Shown here: one piece after another, positions 1-12,110 of the stretch
Layout: every line of letters starts with the position of its first letter
Numbering within the stretch: the stretch's first letter is position 1
Assembly (NCBI GenBank): GCA_964017235.1
Contig: OZ024933.1
Span: forward strand, 12,961,962 to 13,025,961
From: Sabellastarte sp. h YS-2021
Taxonomy: Eukaryota; Annelida; Polychaeta; Sabellida; Sabellidae
DNA length: 64,000 nt
Direction of reading: 5' to 3'
Made by a program: the position numbers and the translations under genes
Notes under the pieces: model-generated
Database searches by the model: none
What the model saw: the letters and a program-made list of their open reading frames with translations, nothing else
What the model was told of the DNA's origin: nothing

Positions 1-420
1 CTTTCTGATGAATTTCTCGGTGGGAAGCACAAGCTCATCATCAGCCGACTGTACTGTCATCTTCTGAAGAGATTTTTATGTCTTTGTGGAGGGGTGCTGT
101 AGCTCTCATCTTTTTGACGACTGGAGACGGGAACTGTGTAGAGCCAGAATCTATCAGTTGCTGCTCAGTACTTTCAATTCTCTGCTCCATTGAATGCATT
201 TTCTTACTAATGTTCTTCACTTCAGCTAATAACATGGCATTCATATCACTGGCCCCATCAATATCGTGCAGTTTTTGTCCATTATCAGAGGTAGAGCCTG
301 CCCCTACATCACTGTCGTCTGAGCTACTGGTTAAACCATGCTTTTTCTGACTACAGTTCCTTCCTGTCTTTGGTGTTTAGTTTCACAATTGTTACAGTAG
401 AAGTTCTTTTGTCTCCCCAT
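1..420 (-). pseudogene. DIRS/Ngaro-type gag N-terminal relic, cut by window edge
   Basis: The minus strand starts at ATG 420-418 and gives a short Cys/His motif (CNNCETKH), then a Ser/Asp-rich stretch and a coiled-coil-like segment (EVKNISKKMHSMEQRIE) at 244-41. The same order (CRNCKNRH, then LQNMSHRLEAVEQQI) opens the gag of the better preserved element at 62.8 kb, which is the basis for the call. The reading frame breaks near 342-346, at a T5 run, where the Cys/His part runs into a stop and the rest continues in another frame. The remainder of the element would lie left of the window. The function is inferred from the family: Gag packages retrotransposon RNA. Clearly a decayed copy. Confidence 0.6.
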
Positions 421-900
421 TGTGAGTTAATATTAACCAAACACTTATTACACTAATTTTAACAGTTCTGTTAAGTTAAGCCACTGAAAAGACACACGGG
501 ACCTCACTATCTGTCCTGGGAGCCACATAGGCAACACAAAGCTTGTTTTCGCAAAAATTTAATTAACAACAGCTATAGCACAAGGATAAGGGGTAGACTG
601 TCCCTTAATACTCAGAAGAAACAAGCATGAGGTTGTCTATATGATTCCCAAAACAAAACACTCTCACATCCCTTGGTACTACCATACTGTCTTAATACAC
701 AACAAGACATAATTTTTGTAAATCAAGGTAAAAAAAGTCCTAAAACAACACGATAAAAACATAAAATTCTTGACCGATCAAATTCCATTTTACAAGTGAA
801 ATTTACACTTAGGCTTCAAGCTAAACACTGAGCCCTCAGCCAATAAGGTGACAGAAAGCCCTAGCAACCAATAAGATTGTGAATCATCTTAACGGGATGG
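421..900 (-). promoter_or_regulatory. Probable 5' leader of the DIRS-type relic
   Basis: Upstream of the gag ATG (minus strand) there is no ORF. A stretch around 573-607 (plus strand: atagcacaag, then gtagactgtccctt) resembles 62962-63000, upstream of the gag of the 58-63 kb element (atagcacaag, then gttagaccgtccctt). Two CCAAT-type motifs lie at about 838-880. This suggests a shared 5' untranslated or promoter region. The boundary is not defined. Confidence 0.35.
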
Positions 901-1311
901 GGAACTGAACTCTCTAGCCCTCTGGCGCAAGAATGCATTTCATAGGTTGTGATTATGCCTTGCCCTTGTACTTCCCAAATGCTTGTCCACACGCAATAGC
1001 ACATTTTGTAATCTCTTGGACTATATTTCCTTGCACAAATTTTGTGGTTGGTGATAGAGCCTGAGCATTTGATTCAGTTTCTGTATTAATCAATTGTACT
1101 GTCTTGAAACATATTATGTATTTACAAAACAGACCCAATTGTTTATTGGGAACAAAAAAGCTAGCAACTGTAAAACTCACAAATTGACTTTATACTCATT
1201 AGACTCTGTGATTTGAGTCCAAAAGAAGCAACAACCTCTAGTTGTAAATTGCTTGTGCATGGGCAGAGTCTCAGTCTTAATTCTAATTTCGTGTGTTGTT
1301 GTATATTTTAG

Positions 1312-1413
1312 CAACAAGGGTCAGTGTGTCAGCCATTGTAGCAGGGGTGGTCGGTGTTGTCATTGGTATTTTCATTGCTGTCATATTCATATTAGTGTAT
1401 TGGAAACTATGTG
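1312..1413 (+). CDS. Host gene exon: transmembrane helix of a single-pass membrane protein
   Basis: A pyrimidine-rich tract ends in an acceptor (ttttag, 1306-1311), and a donor GTGAGA begins at 1414. The 102-bp exon has no stop in the used frame and is symmetric, phase 1 at both ends. It encodes a short polar lead, then a run of about 23 hydrophobic residues (from VSVSAIVAGVVGVVIG), then W-K-L-C as a stop-transfer side. This is what a type I receptor or adhesion-protein transmembrane exon looks like. Extracellular exons would lie left of the window or in the first kilobase, but I could not find any. The protein family cannot be named. Confidence 0.6.
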
Positions 1414-3529
1414 GTGAGATATTTATTATTTGTGTTACATTTATCCATTTTTAAATTTAAATATTAAAATTTTTTTTTCTCATTATGCCGTGTCAATCCT
1501 CATCCTTCTAACATATTTCTGTTAAAACAATTCTTAATTTTAAGACATGTAATGTCTAAACTAGTTCGAACCACAGTTCAACCATGCAATAGCCAAAAAA
1601 GTTTAAAGTTTTTCATGAGCCATATTATTAGTGGGAGGCCTAGCCAACGAGGATGAATAAGTGGACTTCAGGCCCATTATCAACCATGGTGGGAAAACCA
1701 ATGGTGTGGTCTTTTATATTTTGTCTTAGGTTAATATAATTAAAAATCTGGGCATTTAAACTTAATCCAGTGTTAGCAGTGTCATACCCTAAAACTTGTT
1801 TTCAGCATCAACTATGGCTAAAGTTGAAATACTCTGTTTAGGACATCTGATGCAATCTGAATCCCCACTAGTACGGGGGAAGTTCCTTCTCTCCCTTAAT
1901 CCCTGCTCTATTGCCAATTAGTCCTTTTTGCAGTTGGAACATCTAACATACTCATTCTGTACTGCCTAACGATAGAATCACACACCTTCAGGAGGCAGGT
2001 GTAGCTGTTTCCTGTTGCCAGAAATATTAACATAGTGACCAACCTGAGACGTCAGTGGTATAGTCTGCCTCTGTAGATCAGACAACACTCAATCTCTGTA
2101 ATAATGTCAGGTGACATCCTCATGAAATTTCTGAATACATGCTGCTATTCATGCCAAAGTTCTACATTGAGTTTTTAATACTGTTCACCTGTCCTCTAGT
2201 TTCCTGAACTGCTGTCTAATCTAAAGAACTGGTGGTCATCTCTGCCTCCTCCTGTGAACAACTCTCTTCATGTACCTATTAACCATCTCATCTAACTCAT
2301 CTTATTAAAATTGTCCTGAACAGTCTCTGATATATTGCTTGTATTGATTACTTAATCCATCCTTTTAACTTTCTCAGATATATCACTTGTATTTATTACT
2401 CGATCCATCTTGGTCAATATTAAAGTACCAAACAAAATTTACCTGTCACGAGATCCCTATATATATGGATAGAGGCTCAATATCGTAAATCATGAAAATC
2501 ACCAAGGGTGCATCACTAAGATTCCATTAACAGATCTTTCAGAATTGCATCACAGATCTTTTCTATTGTATATATGACCTTTCTCATCATCTTGTTGACT
2601 GCAGACATTGTATTCCTATCCCAAGCTTTGCATGGCAATTTTATATTTTTATGACTTTGGGACTTTAGGCTGAATCACAGAGGAAACAGACAATCAAGGA
2701 AAAGTCGAAATCTCAACCTATGTTTTAATCCAATCGCCAAGATGGAACAGCCTTATAGTATGCTGAGAAAAATAACTAATCGAAAATATCAAAGCACGAT
2801 TTCAAACCATTGAAAGTGTTGCTTGATCTTTTGTGTAACAAGCTTAAGACTGATTAAGCAGTTCTATCACTATGGCTACACCCATAAGAAGACTTAGCTT
2901 CACTCCAAATGACGTCTTTGTAGTTGAGTGAAAAACATTGTATGCCAATTGGTTGCCATTGTCTAAACCATCTAAAATAACATTATCATTCAAATAAGAG
3001 GCTACTGCGTGCTGGACAAGTTTGGAAATGAAACCTCAACCAGAGACAGAATGATCATTCTGAATTTCATGTGGCAGAGTTACATTTATACCTAGTGACA
3101 ATAGTTTTTTGACATTATCTCGAATGAAACAATTGACTGACATAGTGACTGACTGAAGGAGAAAAGTCCAAACAATCCTGTACAAGACATGCTGGTCACA
3201 TGTCAAGTAAACTAGGATTATTATCTGTATGGTATCTTACTTATGCAGGTGCTCGAATGGTCGATTATTTGATCATTTGAAAGGTGACAATACTCAAACA
3301 TCAATTGAAGTTAGCCTAGTATTTTTAGGTTGTGAGGCATTTTTTTTAGACAATATCGATTCTTTGTTAACAATTTTTATCCTTATCAATTAATTTGTCT
3401 ATAAATTGATGACATTTTGCGATCTGGTCATTTTAAAAGATAGTAAATGTTAATTTGTTGCAACAAACAAACAAACAGGAAGTGTGATAAATATGTTCAT
3501 ATTTTGTGTGATTGTATATCTTTACATAG
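1414..3529 (+). other. Probable intron of the membrane-protein gene; no feature seen
   Basis: This AT-rich stretch lies between the transmembrane exon and the next exon. It has a GT start and an AG end. No ORF of note, RNA gene or recognisable repeat family was seen apart from short runs such as (CAAA)n near 3460-3478. Confidence 0.45.
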
Positions 3530-3672
3530 GTAAGAATACAGGAGGTAAAAATCAACTGTACGAAAAAGCCAGTCAAGATGATGGGCCTTCAGCAGACAAT
3601 AATCACCAGGTAGATCTATTTCACTTTTCTTCCACTCAAAAAAATTTGTCACTGAAAGAACCTGATGTTACT
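3530..3672 (+). CDS. Host gene exon: cytoplasmic tail of the membrane protein
   Basis: The acceptor (catag) ends at 3529. Joining the phase-1 end of the transmembrane exon to GT here keeps one frame and gives a hydrophilic tail (starting GKNTGGKNQLYEKASQDDGP). The best donor is ACT/gtaagt at 3673 (phase 0); a weaker one is cag/gtagat at 3610 (phase 0). If neither is used the frame stops at 3724-3726. There is a tyrosine in NQLYEKA, but no known signalling motif is certain. The exon call rests on splice signals and frame, not on homology. Confidence 0.5.
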
Positions 3673-3726
3673 GTAAGTTACAGTGAAGAAGTAATGACTG
3701 GCTTTATATCAAGAAGGACACACTGA

Positions 3727-4432
3727 AATGCCACACAATCATAATAATCTCTTCAAACAGTCTAGATCTCATTTTTTCTTTTCTAAAGAACCTGTTAGTG
3801 TGTCTATCTTTACGGGATGCCAATTAGTGTCCCATTCACGACATATTGAGACTCTGAAGTTGTCACTTTACAAATAAACTAATGCTCACTCGACTGTCAT
3901 GTCAGTAGTCAAATCTTTGAATCTAGCACATGGTAATTGAAGTACTGAACCCCTACACCAATATAACTAGCTGCTGAAAGAGCAGCAAAAAGCTATGGTT
4001 TAGACTAAATGCTATCAGTAATGCTGTTGAATTGAATAAATCTCTTTTCTGAAAACTATAATGTCCAAATTTTAGTATATCATTGTCATTTTAGTTTATC
4101 ATTAAATACAATTGACCCTTAAAATTGTAGCTTTATCAGTGATCAGTGGGTCATCATTGATCATGTTTTCCCTAAAGTCACTGAAACATAGTACATGTAA
4201 TCTACTCCCTTTTGCAGTGTTATATTTTCATATCATTTACTTTGACATTAAGAGCTCACTATTTTGGTTTTTGCTTTCGTCTGTACTTCATTTATTGTCA
4301 TCAAAATTTTAAGTTTGCAATTTTAATGCAGAAGGATATGGGCTGCCATACAAAATAATTTGCCAAAAGCAGGTGCATAGATAAATGTTTCATTATGTCA
4401 TGCACTGAGATAACTTTTTTTATATTTTTCAG
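3727..4432 (+). other. Probable last intron or 3' UTR; no feature seen
   Basis: AT-rich sequence between the tail exon and a candidate terminal exon. No convincing ORF or repeat is present. An AATAAA at about 4034 could serve if the 3726 stop is the real one. Confidence 0.35.
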
Positions 4433-4510
4433 GCAGAACCATGAAGTAGTGTAGAGGCAAAATAAGTTTAATGAGAACAGAATAAAATATAACGTTACCT
4501 ACCTACGTTT
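4433..4510 (+). CDS. Candidate terminal exon with stop and poly(A) signal
   Basis: A strong acceptor (a long T-rich tract ending cag, 4411-4432) is followed by GCA GAA CCA TGA, so either phase-0 donor of the previous exon would add three residues and a stop (4442-4444). AATAAA follows at 4481-4486. Short and supported only by signals. Confidence 0.4.
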
Positions 4511-4689
4511 TTCATTATAAATATTATATCAATTCATAAATTCAAAATATATATATATTGTATTATTGTAGTCTGTTCCATGATTTTCAAGTACTGACAC
4601 TCTTGTTGAGAAAAATATACCTTGTTTGCACGTACAAATCTCTACTACAATGTTATGCTCAAATTCTTAAATAGAATTTGCAGCACACT

Positions 4690-5313
4690 TATATATTGAA
4701 AAGGGGGAAAGGTCGGTAAATTATATTGTAGTATATATATATATGAGTAATATGTATATATCGTATTGAATGTAGATAACAATTGAATGTATACATTCAA
4801 TGGGATAGTAATCGATTGTGTAGATGTGTACATTCAATAGTTTAACTGTGGAATGTTTACATTCAACAGTCAAAGTCAATGAATGTGTGTAGGAACTTAA
4901 TAAATAAAATAAGCAATTGACACTGCATAAAATGTTACTTGTTTTTTTCATTTTCTTTCAATAAGTTATTATCTGTAGGATGTCAGACAGGTGTGTCTTA
5001 TTACAAAATGTTTTAATATTTGTGGATTAAAGTAGAGCTTGAAGCTTTCATGATCAGAAAGGACTGGTGTGCATAAATTAGTAAATGTTCTATGCAGTAG
5101 CAGAATGATGCCGTTAATGCGTATTGTGTAATAATAAGTGATTTACAAAATACAAAGATAGTAAATAAAATGTGATGAAATATAGGAAATTAATGTCATG
5201 ACAAATATGTTAATTAATTTTAATGTTGTAGACTGATCTTTCTTTATGTTAATTCCTGCAATGTATACATTCAATACTTTGCCCATTGAATATACAGTTC
5301 AATAGCTTATTCA
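4690..5313. repeat. AT-rich repeat with a 20-bp palindrome and scattered half copies
   Basis: A perfect 20-bp palindrome, attgaatgtatacattcaat, lies at 4782-4801. Half-palindromes (tacattcaa or ttgaatgta forms) recur at about 4765-4775, 4828-4838, 4857-4866 and 5260-5275, followed by several cattgaat or attcaatgg motifs up to 5315. A (TA)n run precedes it at 4733-4745. This could be the decayed ends of a small palindromic transposon, but no element ends could be set. Confidence 0.4.
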
Positions 5314-5756
5314 ATGGTATAATATCCTCACGTATATGAGTAACCTGGGCTTCTGGGGATTCCCTTATTGCTCAGCTGGTAAAGAATTGGACTTTATTTC
5401 TGTGTGTAATCTGAAGGCTGTAGAGAAAGACATAGTAGAACCAATCATAATTTATCTCTTCCAACTACATGGTAGATGCTTATAAGATCCTTCCCTCTCA
5501 CAGCCAAGCGAGCTGAAGTGTAATAATGTAGTCATGTAAGACCTTGGGACAGGTCTTTCCTTAAGGGGTTGGTATGTAATATCCTCCTGTATATCAAATC
5601 TGTTAACATCTGGGCTTTTGGGGATTCCCCTTTTAGCTCAGCTGGTAAAGAGCTGGACTTGTGTTTATTTCTGTGTGTAATCAGAAGGCTGTGAGATCGA
5701 GACACAGAAAAACCAATCAATAATTTCTCTCTTCCCACTACAATAGTTATCCGCAT
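5314..5756 (+). repeat. Tandem tRNA-related (SINE-like) repeat, two copies
   Basis: Two related units start near 5314 and 5570 and share the order: ggtat(g)taatatcctc, ctgggctt(c/t)tggggattccc, then a tRNA-like part. The second unit has a perfect RNA polymerase III A box (tagctcagctgg, about 5633-5644) and a weak B-box-like gagatcgagac at about 5691-5701. The first unit is more degenerate. The spacing between the boxes and the poor acceptor-stem pairing argue against a working tRNA gene. Best read as a duplicated tRNA-derived SINE. Confidence 0.5.
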
Positions 5757-5993
5757 TCAATGAAACATATATAACATTTCAACATAAATCTTTTTCTTTT
5801 TTGTTGGATTATAAAAGTAACTTCTAGCTGTATAGGTAAATTATAAGCGGCATGTGTTCTCTTTAAGTGTTCTTTTATTTTCATTCGATGAAGCAACAGA
5901 AGTAAAAGTAACTGCTTACTCCAATCTAATCTAATCCAATATATGTGTCCTTTATTAAACTCACCATCCTGTTTAATGCCATTTCATTTAATG

Positions 5994-7146
5994 CAGAGGC
6001 AGATACAGGATTTCCCGAAAGGGGGGGCGTGGGTTGTCGCGGGTATGGATATTTCATACTTGGACTTCCTGTAGTGGGACATATCACGCGGTGCACGGAC
6101 AAAATGTCGGTGGACAAAATACTGGGGGACCAAACGCCAGTCAAAATTGCAAGGGGGGGGGGGGGGGACAAAATGCTGTCCATTTTATGGGACAGGGAGG
6201 GCAAAATGCCTATCTTAACAAAACACTTTATATTTGATACTGATGGTCAAGCAAACTGAAAAAACTTCTAGCAGAAAAAAGCCTCTGTAAAAACCTACAG
6301 TAGAAAATACCTCAGTATAAAAGCCCACTAACTAAATGGTACATAGCACACAAGTCCTGCCAAGTAGTGTACATCATGTAACAAAGGTTTGGTTATTTTC
6401 TACTGGGGTTATTTGTTTATACACTAGTTTTCTACTGTTTCTGTAGTTTTATTTTTCTATTGGCTTTTTCTACACTCAATTGTCAGACACTTACAGCAGT
6501 TTACCTAAAATAAACTTCAAAGGGGTTTCCCCTTCCCATAATAAACAATGGTATAACTGCAGAAAAGATGGAGGGAAACATACTTGAATCTAAATTTATT
6601 TGCCACAATGTTTCTTCAACTTTTTATTTTAAAATAACTTATTCTTTCATTGTTTTTCTTTAAAAACATGTAAACCAATTCATTAAATTTGATGAAACAT
6701 TTTTGGAATTTAACCTTTTTTGCAATTTAATCTTATCATAGCTACTGAAGTAAATTAGAACTGAAATATAGAAGTGCAGTAATAAATTATTAATTGGGGT
6801 GAGTGATTCCAGTTTTGTAAAGTGTGTATCTCATGCTTAAACATATACTGGTAAACAAAAGTTTATAAATAAAGTCATCCACAAAAGATGTAATCCTCCG
6901 TTTGAGGATGAGACCTAACATAGTACACACACAAAAGAACCTAATCCCCTTTGATACTGGACAGTGACACAGGTATAATGACTGTCACTTTAAACAGGTA
7001 CTAGTATATTACCCTAGTAAAGACAGATCTTGGGGTGGCGGAATGGAGGGGGGCGTGGACAGTAGCAAAAAGCCCCATGACTAAAGGTTGAAACTCTGAA
7101 AGGGGGGGCGTGCGCCCTCCACGCCCCCCCCCTAGATCTGCCTCTG
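5994..7146. mobile_element. Non-autonomous DNA transposon with G-rich ends, 1,153 bp
   Basis: The left end begins CAGAGGCAGATACAGG and the right end, read on the minus strand, begins CAGAGGCAGATCTAGG; both continue into a GGGGGGGCGTG block. TAATG flanks both sides (5989-5993 and 7147-7151), a possible 5-bp target duplication. The interior has no transposase and contains a G14 run at about 6150-6167. Short ORFs inside are products of the G-runs. CAGAGGC ends recall hAT-type elements, but hAT normally makes 8-bp duplications, so the superfamily is left open. Confidence 0.65.
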
Positions 7147-7151
7147 TAATG

Positions 7152-9778
7152 ATTTAATGAGCATTACCAGTAGGACCTAAATGCCAGTGGAATTTATTTC
7201 ATAGGTATATATTAAGCATTTTTTGTCAAATATCAAAGTTGACTCAGAATGATAGTACTATGCATAAACGACATATTCGCAATATTTTACTTCCTGAAAC
7301 CTAACCCACGGCATATAAATTGGCATTTTTACCACAGACACAAAACAAATAATATAATGAGCAATAGAGCAAAACCAAGATTTTTATGCTAACGCCCATA
7401 GAAAACCCAGGCATCAAAGAATTTTTAGGATTATGATCAAACAAATACTTGTAATAAAAATATGGTATATATAGACATGTGATTCAAGATATACGAAAAA
7501 AATCTTGCTAGTTTTGATAAAAAACATCAGTTGTACTTGTAGTAGACAGTTCTGTAATTTTGCTTTCCCTGAAAGTTAACCCCACAGATTGGTAACAAAA
7601 CAGCCTGCAATGATAATAATAAAACATATTTAATTTCAGTTTTTCTCTAAATTTGGGCTAAAAATTCTAGATTGAATCTGGGTATTGTATGTTTGTGATG
7701 GAAAACACCATAGAAGAAGTAATTTATTCTCGTTGTGATTGACAGGTTTGGTTAAGTTACATTTTTTTTATATATTTTGTGATTTTTATGTATCACGTGA
7801 TAATTGGAGGTCCTAAAGGTCCTGTGATACAAGGATAGTGGAACAACATACTTGTGTGTTGCTATTTAGCCAAAAGTCTTAATTTGAACATAGTGATGAG
7901 ATGGGCCTATTACCTGATCTACAGCACTAAAAAGGCTTATTGATCTACGAATAATTTAGAAGCATGATCAGCTTTCTCTTGCCTCATAATAATTGCAAAA
8001 TTCTGATTTGTGAGCTGGTCCCATCTTGTCAAAACTGCTTCAGGGAACTTATTGAGATAGATAAAGGTCACGGTTATTTGGGTTTAGCAAAAGTGGTATT
8101 TGTAGTTATCTTCACCGACAGTTGCCATAAATAATTTTGCTTCGACAAGTGTGAGGGACATTTGAAGGTGTCACCCACCTCCATGGAGTTCACATTTGAT
8201 TGCGATAGCATGTTGAAATTTGTGAGTGATTAGGAATAGCAATTATAGAGATTAGCTTAAATGTTAAAATTGACTTTTAGCTAGTCTAGTGTTCTTAGTT
8301 TTATAAATCTAATTCTTCAAAGTTTGTCATATTGTGAATAAATCAATTCTTACATTTTTTTGTGTTGCATTGAAATGTGATGGGAAATTATGTCGGCATT
8401 CAAATACTTACATTGCAGACTTTTCATCAAGAAATTTTGACCTAATATGACCTTTGATGACCTTAGTTATACAACCGTGAACCTGCATAGTCAGTTGCAA
8501 CATAACAAAGATACCAGTTGTTTTGTATTTGTTTAAAGAATGTGATTTTTATCCTTAAATGCACAGGCTGGTTTGGATTTGAAGTACACACTTTGGGTTA
8601 TACAAAGTACTTGTTTAGGTTAATGTTTCATTTACCCTCTCAGTTCATATTACTAATTATTTATTTCTTATTAGTAGAAGCAACTTGGCCCAGGGTTAGC
8701 ACTCGTTAGTAATTAACTTGGTTATCCTTGCCAGGCTTCACTATTTTTTTTCTATTTTGGGGGGTTTAAAGTTGGGTTCACCTCTGTAAATTTTCTTATC
8801 TAAACTTTTATGGGTTCTTAAAGTGTTCTCTAGGGGCATAAATCTCAATTCCAAACTGTTTGAATGTGTGATTGTAATTTATAACTGTTTTATTATTTAT
8901 TTCTGAATTGTTAAAAATTGTATTAATTTCTAGTAACTGCTTTAAAATTGGTGTTAACATTAAGTGTGTACTCGGTTATATATTATCGGTTCTGAGTACT
9001 CTGTTTCTGTGTAACTTACGTAATGTGCTGGATTTGTTAGTTCATGTGTTACCGATCATGTGTTTTACTCACATGTATATACCTCTATTATTGTATATAA
9101 GTACACATTAGCTTCCTCAGCCTGTTTTGTGTCAATGCATTTTAATTGATTTTAAGATTATGGCACTATGTAGGTCTTCATACCTACAGTTGGTATAGGT
9201 GACATATAACCCCATGTAGGGATGGTTACAACTCCATCTGTTATAATGGACTCGGTATTTATATGTATATGTACATGTCATCGTAATAAAGAAAGGATCT
9301 ATCTATCTTGTATCTGTCTTTGAGGGCCTTTTGTGGAATGAAATCCATAGATGCACAGGTGCTGGAAAAAATATTAAAATAAAATATGTGCTATGATTTC
9401 ATTGGATTCATACCAGTTTCAGGCAGACATATTTTGTCATTTAATAATGCAGGAGTAATTACTTGGTACTGGTTGAAAAGATATTCATGACATTAATGAC
9501 CGTTATTAAATAATGCAGTGTGAATATTGTGCATAGCAATTTTAAAAAAATTACTTTGTGTCATTTGAGTAAAGTCAAATAAGTAGCCTGGAGAGGAAAC
9601 ACCACTGACAGACCTTCCTGGACACAAGGGGGTTCTAAAAGAGGAAACAAAAGTAGTAAATTGAATATTACCTAAATTTCAGTCATGCCACTGATTTGTG
9701 ACATCTAGTTGACTTGCAAGGCATAGCTGTTTCTGTACAAAAGCATTGCAAATTTTATGTTTGAATACAGCTTTTATA
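7152..9778. other. No gene recognised; possible transcript or LINE 3' end near 9.3 kb
   Basis: About 2.6 kb of AT-rich sequence with only short ORFs lacking recognisable motifs. At 9283-9312 AATAAAG is followed by a short (ATCT)n run, a pattern seen at 3' ends of retroposed sequences or mRNAs. No coding part could be tied to it. Confidence 0.3.
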
Positions 9779-9779
9779 A

Positions 9780-12110
9780 GCTAATTCTAATTGGACTTTT
9801 ATAGCACTTAATCTCCCGATATAAAGAGGACTCTAAGGCGCAACACAACCCAAAAAGCAGTCAACCAATTTCAGAATCCAGAGACAGAAGAGGAGGTCAA
9901 GCACCACAGAGAACATCAGGGAATGGTATAGAATAAGGTGGGTAAGCTTTGGTGTACTGGTAGGTTTTAAACTGCTTTCTGAAAGAGGCTAAGGAGGGTG
10001 AGGTTCAAATCTCATCTGGGAGAGGATTCCAAATAGTAGGACCATCAAAAGCAAAACTATTTCCAAACTGTTTGACAGACTTGTGAACAGACGGGTAGAA
10101 CTTTTGAATGACAAGGAAATTGATAACACTTTGACTATGTCTGGTACTATAAGAACTGCTGTAGGAAGTATATGGAGCAAAAACACTGAGGAAAACCGGT
10201 GTGAAGAAAATTGTGGCTGTCTTAAATACTGTGCACTGTTCAATCGGAAGCCAATGCAATTTCTTAATGCTGGTGTATCTACTGACGTTCATACATTTCT
10301 GGCTGCTCTTTTTTGTATGCACCATAATTTATGTAGATTGAACATGGAGAGGCTCCTGAAAAGTGAGTTGCAGTAATCCAAGTGACTACTAACAAGATCA
10401 TTAGCCATAAGCCATAAGTACGGAAGCATCATGAGTAAGAAACTGCCTGACATGTCTGAGATCACAGAGTTTCACAAAACAATTTTTGCAGATATTCTGA
10501 ACATTCTTCGACAAGGAAAAATCTGAATCAAACCAGACTCCCAAATTCTTAACTGTATCAACAGGGCATAGTGGACTTCCAAAGACATTAATTGGAAAAC
10601 ATGCTTTCAGCTTGTCCCTCTGCCCTTTCAAACCAAAGATGATAAGCTCAGTCTTGTTAAAATTCAATCTGAGCTTACTAGTTGACATCAACTCTGTAAC
10701 ATCATAAGCACCTGTTCAACTGTTCAAAGGCAGCAGATGCATTCTTCTGGGATAGATGCACATAAACTTGGCTGTCATCTGCATAAAAATGAAACTTTAT
10801 TCCTTCATGTTTAACAATAATCAAACTGATAAGGGTGGTGTACAATGAGAACAAACAAGGGCCCAGGACAGAATTTTGGGGGACACCAAAGAGGTGTTTG
10901 CAAACATCAGACAAAGTAGAAACAATTTTTATTGACTGATAACAGTCAGTTATATTTCAGAACCAAACCACCAATGCCGAACCAAATATGGAGGCAAATA
11001 AAAAGAGTGGAGTGGTCTATGGTGTCAAAAGTGGCAGACAAGTGGAGTAATAACAGGGCAGTGGGTTCACCTCTTGGCAAGGAAAAGTGAAAATCATTTT
11101 TATGGAGAGGAGAGCTGTCTCAGTCGAGTGACTATCTTTATATGCCAACTGGTACACGTTGCCTAAGCTATGGACATGAATATGTTCTACCAGCTGCTTA
11201 GCAACCACACATTCAACCAATCAGTGCAGTGTACTGAGCAATCTGACGATGAAGCAGGCTTATGTTCAGTGGGTTTTTGACCCTACCCCAAGTTCTCTCC
11301 AATTGATGCCTAGGGGAATCCTTCTTTGTCAGTCTAGATATAAGAGGTGCATGCCTGTTAAGAACGTTATTCATATCATATGCATATTGTTCATAGAGAT
11401 CAACTATAGCATCCGCTGGAGACTTAACAAAGGAAGTATTTTTGATATCTCAGCGCAAGTCAGACATATTTATATGGTGGTACATTCTATACTGAACTTT
11501 ATTTGGGAAATGGTCCGCTTGAGGATGGTAGGCAATTAAGTATTTTACTAGTGCATGATCAGATACAAAATCACCCATTCTGACATCAAAAATAATATCC
11601 TAATCACTGAGGGATAGAATGAGATCCAACATGTGCAGTGCATATGAGTAGGTTGACTGATCAACTGTTTCAGATCACATGAATCAAGAAAGGCCATAAA
11701 TTTATAACCATCACCATCTGGAACATCAACATAGATATTAAAATCACTACAGCTGTAATACGAAGATTTAATAGATGACAGGAAACCAACAAATGACATA
11801 AATTATTCTAGAATATTGATGGTACATGATCCTGGAGGGCGTTAGATGCAGGCAAGCAACAACAAATGGCCTTGATGCCCAATTGACACCACCATGTTCT
11901 CAAATAGAAAGGAGGTTCTATTTCTATGGGGTCTAAAAGAGGATTTAATGAAAAAAAACCAACACCACCACCAATACCTGAGGGATGAGGCTTGTGAGGA
12001 AAAGTAAAATCATGAGGAGTTATAGACCATAAAAAGTTGTCTGAATCTAAGGAACGGATATGGATTTCAGTAAGACAGAGTCAATGTCATTAGAAGCAAC
12101 CTTATCAGCT
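9780..12110 (-). pseudogene. L2/CR1-type LINE, decayed, endonuclease-RT ORF2
   Basis: Reading the minus strand from 12.1 kb down gives fragments in the correct order. An APE-type endonuclease at about 12.05-11.55 kb includes GIGGGVGFF and an FNIYVDVPDGDGYKF block ending in QLISQPTH. Reverse transcriptase follows at 11.22-10.40 kb, with a VPQ-SVLGP block, catalytic YADD (FHFYADDSQVY) and KLRLNFNKTE. The C-terminal domain is at 10.33-9.99 kb (KKLHWLPIEQ, then DGPTIWNPLPDEI). The 3' end reads tgctataaaag then ccaattagaattag, the usual L2-like tail. Several frameshifts and stops separate the pieces, so it cannot encode a working protein. It lies upstream of, and opposite to, the DIRS gag at 13 kb. 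Confidence 0.85.

Noticed and set aside
953..1180. 75-codon minus-strand ORF
   Set aside because: No motif, no splice support, and it sits in sequence that looks intronic and AT-rich.
5633..5710. Possible functional tRNA gene
   Set aside because: Good A box but poor B box, wrong spacing and no clear cloverleaf; a tandem SINE-like repeat explains it better.
6000..6260. Overlapping 60-100-codon ORFs on both strands
   Set aside because: They arise from G-runs in the TIR element and lack any motif.
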